Made by a program: the position numbers and the translations under genes
Assembly: GCA_021786455.1 (NCBI GenBank)
Contig: JAJYNF010000333.1
Coordinates: 1-6,240, forward strand
DNA length: 6,240 nt
Direction: 5' to 3'
Origin: Acidobacteriota bacterium
GTDB taxonomy: Bacteria > Acidobacteriota > Terriglobia > UBA7540
Shown here: piece by piece, positions 1 to 5,482 of the stretch
Numbering within the stretch: position 1 is the first letter of the stretch
Layout of the letters: every line of letters starts with the position of its first letter
The notes under the pieces: model-generated
The model's database searches: none
The model's input: the letters and a program-made list of their open reading frames with translations, nothing else
What the model was told of the DNA's origin: nothing

Positions 1-2
1 AC

Positions 3-200
3 GACCTGACGTCGCTTCAGAGGATGAAATTCGAAGGATTCTTGATTACACTGTGTCACGAAAAGGCTGCCCTCCTTCTCTGGCAAAAGCTTCTCTTCCC
101 AAAGATACTTATGCCGGAAAGCAACAGCCTTCTTCAATTTTTCCGTGAGAAATCCGGGCTAGCCGAGCTGGATGCGCGGAGAAGGGGAGTAAAGCAATGA
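3..200 (+). CDS. 3' end of an unrecognised protein-coding gene (partial)
   Basis: This frame is open from the left edge to a TGA at 198-200, giving about 65 residues that end in ELDARRRGVKQ. Third codon positions are about 55% G+C while second positions are clearly poorer, the pattern expected of a coding frame in DNA of this composition. The stop overlaps the start codon of the YHS gene as ATGA, suggesting translational coupling and one operon. A second frame is open from base 2 to 148 and contains a helix-like stretch (SEDEIRRILDYTVSRKG) reminiscent of cytochrome c C-termini, but its third positions are only about 30% G+C, so I prefer the longer frame. I do not recognise the protein. The visible tail is leucine-rich and becomes basic at the end. 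Confidence 0.45.
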   Translation, partial: DLTSLQRMKFEGFLITLCHEKAALLLWQKLLFPKILMPESNSLLQFFREKSGLAELDARRRGVKQ

Positions 201-346
201 AAGTGACCGATCCGGTTTGCAAAATGGAAATTGATGCAGATAAGGCCGCGGCGACAAGCCAGTACAAGGGCCAGACCTACTATTTCTGCGCGTCCGGGTG
301 CAAGGGCGCGTTTGATAAGGACCCGGCAAAATACGCCGGCCGATGA
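197..346 (+). CDS. YHS-domain small metal-binding protein
   Basis: A 49-residue protein consisting of little more than one YHS domain. The signature is nearly complete: DPVCKM at residues 5-10, then YKGQTYYFCASGC (23-35), then F39 and DPAKY (42-46). C8, C31 and C35 are the expected metal-binding cysteines; the family is found alone or fused to copper and other heavy-metal ATPases and is thought to bind or sense metals. It is cytoplasmic by appearance, with no signal peptide or membrane segment. The start is well supported by AAGGGGAG at 182-189, seven bases before ATG, and by the ATGA overlap with the preceding gene. It ends 18 bases from the convergent molybdoenzyme gene. It is too short for a default ORF cut-off and easily missed. 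The metal and partner are not shown by the sequence. Confidence 0.88.
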   Translation: MKVTDPVCKMEIDADKAAATSQYKGQTYYFCASGCKGAFDKDPAKYAGR

Positions 347-364
347 ACCCCGGACGCGCCGGTT

Positions 365-1390
365 TCAAAGGACGCGGATGCTCACGACTGCTTGTCCAGT
401 AGCACCGCGGGGAAACGTGCTGGTCGGACCGCGGCCCTCAATGCGTCCTTTGCCATCAATCGCCCGCACGCGGATCTTGTACTTTCCCGGTTTGGGATTG
501 ACCCAGGTATATTTCCAGAAGGACCAGACGATGGGTGAAGGGTTGCTGAAGAGCGTCGTCGCGCGCCACGTCTTGCCGTTGTCCAGGCTGATTTCCACCG
601 ATTTTATACCGTCGAGATTGCCAATCGCGTACCCGGCGAAGTCCAGATTTTTGCCGCGCAGCGTGGCTCCATTTCTGAGATCGGTAAAGCGAGCCTGAGC
701 CCACCGCTCGCAATTGTCCGACCACCCTCTCGACTCCCAATACCCAAGATAGTGCTTCTTGCGCAGCTCGATGCGAACCACCCATTTTGGCTGCTTCATG
801 CCAAACTTGCCGGGAATGAAGACGCGGGCGGGATAGCCGTGAATGGGCGGTAAATCCACGCCGTTCATTTTGTAGGCGATAAAATTCTCCTCATTCCACA
901 AACGCTCTAGAGGCAGGCCGGTGGAAAGGCCGTCCGCGCCGTAAATCGCCGCGAAGCGGGCCTCGCCGAGCGGCTGAGCCTTTTCAAGGAGGGGCTTGAG
1001 GGGCGTGCCGGTCCATACGGCGTTGCCAATGGCCGTGCCGCCGATTGGATTCGAGATACACTCGAGCGTGTAAACTTTTTCGATTTTGGGCAGCGACAGC
1101 AATTCCTGGTAATTGAGCGTGAAGGAATGAGCGATAAGCCCGCCGAATTTCACTTGCCACTTGGCAGCATCCACTACCGGCGTGGGCCCCTTGGAGGTAA
1201 TGTAGAACTCGTCGTTGGGCGTGATGGCAACGAGCGCGGCGCGCGCCCCGTACCGTTCATAAGCTTCGACGGAGATAAAAGGCGGGTCCGTCAAGCCGTT
1301 CATCCAACGGCTCACCGTGAGGTACTCGAAAGCCCCCACCCCGCCCGCGAGGGCTCCAATAACGAATGTGCGGCGCTTCATGAGATTCAT
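365..1390 (-). CDS. Tat-exported molybdopterin oxidoreductase, sulfite oxidase fold
   Basis: A 341-residue protein. The N-terminus KRRTFVIGALAGG (5-17) is a twin-arginine signal, so it is probably folded with its cofactor in the cytoplasm and exported. Residues about 58-235 form the molybdopterin-binding oxidoreductase domain. C111 in TLECISNPIGG is the expected molybdenum thiolate ligand; HGYPARVFIPGKFGMKQPKWV (185-205, not all shown contiguously conserved) contains the typical cofactor-contact block, and GYWESRGWSDN follows. Residues about 240-341 match the Ig-like dimerisation domain of sulfite oxidases, which MsrP/YedY lacks. There is no cytochrome domain, so electrons must go to a separate carrier. 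The RNH motif that binds sulfite in sulfite oxidases is replaced by ITSKG (64-68), so the substrate is uncertain. Translation could start at Met1 or Met4 (ATG at 1381-1379); neither has a clear ribosome binding site. Confidence 0.9.
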   Translation of the reverse strand: MNLMKRRTFVIGALAGGVGAFEYLTVSRWMNGLTDPPFISVEAYERYGARAALVAITPNDEFYITSKGPTPVVDAAKWQVKFGGLIAHSFTLNYQELLSLPKIEKVYTLECISNPIGGTAIGNAVWTGTPLKPLLEKAQPLGEARFAAIYGADGLSTGLPLERLWNEENFIAYKMNGVDLPPIHGYPARVFIPGKFGMKQPKWVVRIELRKKHYLGYWESRGWSDNCERWAQARFTDLRNGATLRGKNLDFAGYAIGNLDGIKSVEISLDNGKTWRATTLFSNPSPIVWSFWKYTWVNPKPGKYKIRVRAIDGKGRIEGRGPTSTFPRGATGQAVVSIRVL

Positions 1391-1651
1391 TATGGCCTAA
1401 GACCAGCCGGGCTTTGAGGACTTTTTTCGCCCGCAGAAATGTTCTCAGTACGGAAGGCGGACCCTGCATTTTCGCTAGTAGGATGGCCCGTGCGGAGATT
1501 GCACAGCAGCGGCAATCACCGGGGCCTTGACTTTAACCTTTGCATGGGTCTTAAATTTGCTGTGCGCGGTCGCCGCCGACTGCTGGAATCACGATTTCGT
1601 CATCCGGGTGAGCAAGTGTGCGTTACCGACCGTCTAAGGGAGGGGTAGCTT
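1391..1651. other. Divergent intergenic region
   Basis: This 261-base gap separates the start of the minus-strand molybdoenzyme gene from the start of the sulfatase gene and must hold promoters for both. One plausible plus-strand promoter is listed separately. I found no convincing -35/-10 pair for the minus-strand gene. A 69-codon plus-strand ORF (1439-1648) lies here but shows no recognisable domain and I do not call it. An 8-base inverted repeat, GCACAGCA at 1501-1508 and TGCTGTGC at 1558-1565, brackets the putative sulfatase promoter; a match of that length is near chance expectation in a region of this size. Confidence 0.7.
1527..1556 (+). promoter_or_regulatory. Putative sigma-70-type promoter for the sulfatase gene
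   Basis: TTGACT (1527-1532, five of six consensus positions) is followed after 18 bases by TTAAAT (1551-1556, four of six). Transcription would start near 1563 and leave a leader of roughly 90 bases before the sulfatase start. It is the best pair I found in the divergent gap, but sigma specificity in this organism is unknown. Confidence 0.35.
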
Positions 1652-3202
1652 ATGGGACATGGCCAGAGCAAGACGTCTCGGCGCGCATTTTTGAAGGCCG
1701 GGGCGGGCACAGTAGGTTCGGTGGCACTCGGGGCTAGCGCGCCGCGGCTTTCCGGGAAAATGCCGGGCGATTCAGAGCGGCCGAATTTCGTGTTCTTCCT
1801 CCAGGAGGGCGTGCGGCCGGATGAATACAGCTCCTGGAAAATGGCGGACTGGGACAGTAACGGACTCAGCGCCATGGAGAATCGCATCATTTCTACGCCC
1901 CACCTGGACCGCATCGTGAAGGAAGGGATCAGTTTTCCCAACGCCTTTGTGACCAACGCGCTGTGTTTGCCCTCGCGAGCTTCAATCTTGACGGGCCTTT
2001 ATTCCCACGAAACAGGTTGCATTGACAACCGAAATCGGACCATCCCCAACGATATTCCCACTATCGCGGATTTATTGCGGCAAGCGGGGTACGAAGTGGC
2101 TTTTTTCGGCAAGATCCACGTCAATGGCCAGGCGCAACGCGATTGGGACTACTATTTCGGGATCGAGGCGGCGGGCGCCGACTATTATCACCCCGTGATT
2201 ACCGAAAGCGAACACGGACGCGCCAAGGCGCCCGAGCGCTACCACGGCTACGTGGATGACATCATCACGGCGCGGGCGCTGGCATGGCTCCGTCAAAAAC
2301 ACGCCAAGCCTTTTTGCATGTTCTTGTGGTTTGTTGCGCCGCACGCTCCCTTTTATCGCGCCCGCCGTTACCTCGATTTATACAATGGCGAGCCGATTCC
2401 CAAACCCATTACCTTCGATGACGATCTGAAGGGTTATCCCGGCAAGCCGTTGGCCTTCCAGCGCGCCGACAATAAGATCGGAACGACGATACTGGGCAAT
2501 GATGATCCTCGCTCCCTCGAGGAGTTGGTGAAGGACCATTTTGCCGGCGTCGTGAGCAACGATGACGATGTGGGTCAAGTTATGGCCGTCCTCGAAAAAG
2601 CGGGAGTCCTGGATGACACGGTTATCCTCATCAGCGCGGATCACGGCTTTTTTCTGGGTGAATGGCGTTTCTACGACAAACGCTTTATGCATGAGCCCTC
2701 GATCCGCGTGCCCATGGCCATTCGTTATCCGCGCCGGATACGGGCAGTGCTCGCGCCGAGCCAGATGCCCCTCAACATTGATCTCTCGCCCACGGTTTTG
2801 GAACTGGCCGGCGTGAAAGTTCCGGATTGGTTCCAGGGCAGGAGCCTTGTGCCGTTTATGAACGGCACGACGCCCGCCCAGTGGCGCAAGGACTGGCTGT
2901 ACGAATATTACGAGTATCCCGGCGTTGAGGAGGTCAAGCCGCAGCGGGGTGTGCGGACGGAGCGTTACAAGCTCATTGATTACTTTTTGCCCCCCCAAGA
3001 ATTTGAACTCTACGACCTTCAACAGGACCCCGGGGAACTGCATAACCTCGCCGATGAGCCGAAGTACGCCTCGCTCAAAGCTCAGTTGATGACTCGGATG
3101 GCCGATTTGCGTCGAGAGACCGGAGACATCTACGAATACCAGGAACCGGATGTATTTGAATTTGAGCGGGAGAAAATGCAGAGGCGCCGCGGCCACCCGT
3201 GA
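1652..3202 (+). CDS. Tat-exported type I (formylglycine) sulfatase
   Basis: A 516-residue hydrolase of sulfate esters, of normal length for the family. SRRAFLK (9-15) is an essentially perfect twin-arginine motif. The mature enzyme begins near PNFVFF (44-49). C105 in CLPSR (105-109), continuing ASILTG, is the residue expected to be converted to formylglycine; this needs a separate activating enzyme, not encoded here. Other active-site blocks are FGKIHV (K154, H156), APHAPF (H231), SADHG (D330, H331) and K343. The C-terminal part matches the DUF4976-type end, with RGVRTERYKLI (432-442) and ELYDLQQDPGELHNLA (452-467). The YEYYEYPG and RGVRT blocks resemble N-acetylglucosamine-6-sulfatase and mucin sulfatase groups, but substrate cannot be read from sequence. 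The usual N-terminal Asp-Asp metal pair is absent (QEGVRPDE, 51-58). The start is fixed by GGAGG at 1639-1643, eight bases upstream of ATG. Confidence 0.95.
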   Translation: MGHGQSKTSRRAFLKAGAGTVGSVALGASAPRLSGKMPGDSERPNFVFFLQEGVRPDEYSSWKMADWDSNGLSAMENRIISTPHLDRIVKEGISFPNAFVTNALCLPSRASILTGLYSHETGCIDNRNRTIPNDIPTIADLLRQAGYEVAFFGKIHVNGQAQRDWDYYFGIEAAGADYYHPVITESEHGRAKAPERYHGYVDDIITARALAWLRQKHAKPFCMFLWFVAPHAPFYRARRYLDLYNGEPIPKPITFDDDLKGYPGKPLAFQRADNKIGTTILGNDDPRSLEELVKDHFAGVVSNDDDVGQVMAVLEKAGVLDDTVILISADHGFFLGEWRFYDKRFMHEPSIRVPMAIRYPRRIRAVLAPSQMPLNIDLSPTVLELAGVKVPDWFQGRSLVPFMNGTTPAQWRKDWLYEYYEYPGVEEVKPQRGVRTERYKLIDYFLPPQEFELYDLQQDPGELHNLADEPKYASLKAQLMTRMADLRRETGDIYEYQEPDVFEFEREKMQRRRGHP

Positions 3203-3382
3203 GACTCTGGGGTGAGGCCGGAAAGAATCCCCGAAACCATGGCGGTGGATGAATTTCCATCGTCGCGCGCCGCTCGCCTCCCTCCTCCATCCTTCATCGC
3301 ATGTGTGCTAGCTGAACAGAGCGAGGCAGCCGTCAATTTTAGCCAATGGCAGCCAAGTGACTCTTCCGGGTGAAAATTTTTC
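3203..3382. other. Intergenic stretch with no recognised feature
   Basis: These 180 bases lie between the sulfatase stop and the promoter of the reductase leader. I see no hairpin followed by a T-tract that would end the sulfatase transcript, only a weak GATG/CATC pairing around 3248-3263. No ORF with coding character was found. Confidence 0.6.
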
Positions 3383-3411
3383 TTTACTTTCAGGAGCTTA
3401 TTAGGTATATT
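3383..3411 (+). promoter_or_regulatory. Putative promoter of the Cys-leader/sulfite reductase unit
   Basis: TTTACT (3383-3388, four of six consensus positions) and TATATT (3406-3411, five of six) are separated by exactly 17 bases. An overlapping TATTAT (3408-3413) is an alternative -10. The expected transcription start at about 3417-3420 lies only a few bases before an ATG at 3424 that opens the cysteine-rich leader ORF, so the leader peptide may be translated almost leaderless. The surrounding DNA is distinctly A+T-rich compared with the genes. Confidence 0.5.
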
Positions 3412-3423
3412 ATCTGGTGTTCT

Positions 3424-3501
3424 ATGCGGTTACTTCTCCAACCCGAGCGGGCGATGGCCATGTGCTGTTGTTGTCCATCCGTCCGGGGGTGTGGGAGATG
3501 A
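3424..3501 (+). CDS. Cysteine-rich leader peptide (CCCC) of the attenuator
   Basis: A 25-codon ORF beginning MRLLLQPERA and ending MAMCCCCPSVRGCGR, with five cysteines in its last 15 residues. Four are consecutive (TGC TGT TGT TGT, 3463-3474) and are followed by proline. The chance of four successive Cys codons is roughly one in a million per codon position with even base use. Three in-frame starts exist: ATG 3424, three to seven bases from the predicted transcription start; ATG 3454, with a weak GAGCGGG upstream; and ATG 3460. All include the Cys run. The peptide is probably only a sensor: its translation would report the supply of charged tRNA-Cys to the transcribing polymerase. It lies about 100 bases upstream of the sulfite reductase gene. 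A free-standing function such as metal binding cannot be excluded but has less support from the context. Confidence 0.7.
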   Translation: MRLLLQPERAMAMCCCCPSVRGCGR

Positions 3502-3544
3502 CCGCGCCAAGATAAGTTAAATCAGTTCAGACGCATTCATCAGG

Positions 3545-3590
3545 AACCCCGCCTTCGGAAGCAAAATCCGAAAGCGGGTTTTTTATTTTT
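3545..3590 (+). terminator. Intrinsic terminator inside the reductase leader
   Basis: The stem pairs 3548-3559 with 3567-3578 (eleven pairs, one C/A mismatch at 3553/3573), closes on a seven-base loop (3560-3566), and extends by two A-T pairs past a bulged C3547. TTTTTTATTTTT (3579-3590) follows immediately. It lies before, not after, the reductase gene, so it should act as a conditional terminator rather than merely end the sulfatase transcript. Confidence 0.88.
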
Positions 3591-3595
3591 GGGGG
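3591..3595 (+). promoter_or_regulatory. Ribosome binding site candidate of the reductase gene
   Basis: GGGGG follows the terminator T-tract directly and lies four bases before ATG 3600, so it favours ATG over the in-frame TTG at 3597. The hexamer GGGGGT here (3591-3596) is identical to GGGGGT in the leader at 3485-3490; both can pair with ACCCC in the terminator's 5' arm. Confidence 0.4.
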
Positions 3596-3599
3596 TTTG

Positions 3600-5348
3600 A
3601 TGCTAGCCACAGAAACAGCGGAAGCTGAGGTCCGTCACGCGCCCGGAGCCATTGAGGAGGAAATTCGCGTCTTTGAAGAGCGAATCGGGCAACTCGAGCG
3701 AGGAGAAATCACGGAAGATCAGTTTCGCCCTTTCCGGCTGAAGCACGGCATTTATGGGCAACGCCAGGCCGGATTCCAAATGGTGCGGGAGATCGGACCT
3801 TCAGGAATCCTAAACCCCGATCAACTGCGAACCCTGGCCCGGATTGCGGAAACTTACTCCACGGGTCGCGGCCATGTGACCACACGGGAAAACTGCCAAC
3901 TCCACTTTGTCAAGCTACAAAACGCGCCGACGATTATGCGCTGGCTTGCAGAGGTGGGTTTGACGACGCGCGAAGCCTGCGGCAATACCGTCCGCAACGT
4001 CACTTCCTGCCCGCTGGCGGGGATTTGCTCGGGCGAAGCCTTCGACGTGACGCCTTACGCGCTCGAAACAACGCGCTTCTTCTTGCGGCACCCTGAATTC
4101 CATGATTTGCCGCGCAAGTTCAAGATCGCATTTTCAGGGTGCGAAGACGATGGCAACTGCTCCGCGGCCGGGATTCACGATATCGGGTTGATCGCGCGGA
4201 TGCGCGGCAGCAACGGGACGGGGCGGCGCGGGTTCAAGGTCTTGGTGGGCGGCGGACTGGGTAGCTTGCCGACCGAAGCCGCTACGCTGACGGAATTTCT
4301 GCCGGAAGAGGAATTGATTCCGACTCTGGAGGCCGTTCTGCGCGTCTTCAATGAGCACGGCAACCGCAAGAACAAGTTCAAGGCGCGGATGAAGTTCGTG
4401 CTGCGCGATAAGGGCATAGAGGAATTTCGTCGGCTGGTGGCGGAGAAACGCGCGCAAGTCACCACATCCCCCTGCTTACCGGCGCGGTCCAGCCCGCTTG
4501 CAGCGCCATTGGTGTCTCTCGGTCCGGCTCCAGGCCGAGGCAACGGTCACGCAGCCGAGTACGCTCGCTGGGTGGAGCATAACCTCCAGCCGCAGCGCCA
4601 GCCCGGATATGTCATCGCCTGGGTCAAGCTGCCGGCGGGGAACGTATCGGTTGAGCAATTTCGCGGGCTGGCAGACCTGTTGGAGAAATACAACCTGGCG
4701 GCGCTGCGCATCGCCATTTCCCAAGACCTGGTGATTCCTTGGGTTCCGATGCACCGCGCGACGGAAATTTTCCGCGACCTTCAGGCCCTCGACCTGGCGG
4801 CGGCAGGCGCCCGCACGATCGCCGACGTCACGGGCTGCCCCGGCTCAACCACGTGCAACCTCGGCATTACGAGATCATTGACGCTCGCGGAGGTGTTAGC
4901 GGACGAATTCAGTTCTGAAACGGATCCGGAAATCAAAAAGGTTCGAATCAAAATCAGCGGCTGCCCGAACTCATGCGGGCAGCATCACATTGCCGATATC
5001 GGCCTTTACGGCAACGCGCGCAAGGTCGGAGGCCACCAGGCGCCTTATTATCAGGTCATGTTGGGCGGCAGCGTGTCTGGTGACGGCGTGAAATTTGGCC
5101 GGCAGATTCTGCCTGTTCCGGCGAAGCGGATTCCCCAGGCGCTGCGCGCGGTGATTGAGCTTTACCGGCGGGACCGGGCCCCCGGCGAGTCTTTCCGCGA
5201 TTGGGCGCTGCATGTTCCAAAGGACACCGTCGCTGAAGCGATGCGACCGTTCGCCGACACCACGACGGACTCTGCTGATTTGTTTGTGGATTGGGGGGAC
5301 CAGCAGACCTACTCGCTCAAGCTCGGCCGCGGCGAATGCGCTGGCTAA
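3600..5348 (+). CDS. sir/nirA: Sirohaem/4Fe-4S sulfite (or nitrite) reductase, ferredoxin type
   Basis: A 582-residue enzyme for six-electron reduction of sulfite to sulfide (or nitrite to ammonia) in the cytoplasm, the usual length for the ferredoxin-dependent single-chain family. Two homologous halves are visible. The N-terminal half has a ferredoxin-like domain (FRLKHGIYGQRQ, 46-57; GRGHVTTRENCQLHFV, 89-104) and a catalytic-like domain (NVTSCPLAGIC, SGCEDDGNC). A Pro/Ala-rich linker lies at about 287-318. The C-terminal half carries the cofactor ligands: C413 and C419 in TGCPGSTTC, C455 and C459 in SGCPNSC, that is, C-x5-C and C-x3-C. No flavin domain is present, so ferredoxin is the likely donor. 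Family sequence alone does not separate sulfite from nitrite reductases, but the Cys-codon leader upstream favours assimilatory sulfite reduction. ATG 3600 is preferred to TTG 3597 because of spacing from GGGGG. Confidence 0.93.
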   Translation: MLATETAEAEVRHAPGAIEEEIRVFEERIGQLERGEITEDQFRPFRLKHGIYGQRQAGFQMVREIGPSGILNPDQLRTLARIAETYSTGRGHVTTRENCQLHFVKLQNAPTIMRWLAEVGLTTREACGNTVRNVTSCPLAGICSGEAFDVTPYALETTRFFLRHPEFHDLPRKFKIAFSGCEDDGNCSAAGIHDIGLIARMRGSNGTGRRGFKVLVGGGLGSLPTEAATLTEFLPEEELIPTLEAVLRVFNEHGNRKNKFKARMKFVLRDKGIEEFRRLVAEKRAQVTTSPCLPARSSPLAAPLVSLGPAPGRGNGHAAEYARWVEHNLQPQRQPGYVIAWVKLPAGNVSVEQFRGLADLLEKYNLAALRIAISQDLVIPWVPMHRATEIFRDLQALDLAAAGARTIADVTGCPGSTTCNLGITRSLTLAEVLADEFSSETDPEIKKVRIKISGCPNSCGQHHIADIGLYGNARKVGGHQAPYYQVMLGGSVSGDGVKFGRQILPVPAKRIPQALRAVIELYRRDRAPGESFRDWALHVPKDTVAEAMRPFADTTTDSADLFVDWGDQQTYSLKLGRGECAG

Positions 5349-5442
5349 TTCACACCTTGCCCGGCCGCCTTCCCAAACACCCGCCTTTCGCGCAACGGCC
5401 GTCGGCAAGCCCGTGCCTGGAAACCAAGCGCCCTCCACGCGG

Positions 5443-5451
5443 TGATATAAT
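5443..5451 (+). promoter_or_regulatory. Extended -10 promoter for the CcsA/HemX-like gene
   Basis: TGATATAAT combines a TGn extension (5443-5445) with a perfect TATAAT (5446-5451). No good -35 lies 17 bases upstream, which extended -10 promoters do not require. Transcription from about 5458 would give a leader of about 25 bases, making the downstream gene independent of the reductase unit. Confidence 0.55.
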
Positions 5452-5482
5452 TATGGATTGAACTCATCGCTGGCGAGGTTTG

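Larger units (their letters stand above)
3418..3599 (+). promoter_or_regulatory. Putative cysteine-responsive transcription attenuator
   Basis: The untranslated leader of the reductase gene combines a promoter, a short ORF with four consecutive Cys codons (3463-3474), and an intrinsic terminator (3545-3590) just before the reductase start. This is the layout of ribosome-mediated attenuators of amino-acid biosynthesis genes. A first hairpin can form between 3449-3457 and 3475-3484, with the Cys codons in its 17-base loop. An antiterminator can be drawn between 3478-3490 (TCCG and GGGGGT) and the terminator's 5' arm (ACCCC 3546-3550 and CGGA 3556-3559). A ribosome waiting at the first Cys codons would leave 3478-3490 free; one that reaches the stop would cover most of it and let the terminator form. 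The peptide and terminator are seen directly; the switching model is inference. Confidence 0.72.

Noticed and set aside
2..148. Alternative frame with a cytochrome c-like C-terminal helix (SEDEIRRILDYTVSRKG)
   Set aside because: Codon third positions are strongly A+T-rich, unlike the real genes here, and the frame stops about 50 bases before the YHS gene, whereas the other frame overlaps it as ATGA.
1501..1565. 8-base inverted repeat GCACAGCA/TGCTGTGC around the sulfatase promoter, as a possible operator
   Set aside because: A perfect 8-base inverted match is about what chance gives in a 260-base region, and the halves are about 50 bases apart.
1439..1648. 69-codon plus-strand ORF directly before the sulfatase gene
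   Set aside because: Its stop lies just before the sulfatase start, which could suggest an operon, but it shows no domain, signal or clear ribosome binding site and overlaps the best promoter candidate.
2378..3196. 272-codon minus-strand ORF opposite the sulfatase
   Set aside because: It lies wholly antisense to a sulfatase with intact active-site motifs, and its translation shows no recognisable domain; it is a shadow of the G+C-rich coding strand.
3545..3590. Reading the hairpin simply as the sulfatase gene's terminator
   Set aside because: It lies over 340 bases past the sulfatase stop, downstream of a separate promoter and the Cys ORF, and only ten bases before the reductase start; a conditional leader terminator explains its place better.
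3418..3599. A metabolite riboswitch (SAM, cobalamin) or T-box in the reductase leader
   Set aside because: I could not find the conserved cores of these classes, such as a T-box UGGN-type motif in an antiterminator bulge, and the region is short and taken up by the Cys ORF.
4971..5438. 155-codon minus-strand ORF opposite the end of the reductase gene
   Set aside because: It overlaps the conserved C-x3-C region of the reductase and has no recognisable domain or ribosome binding site.
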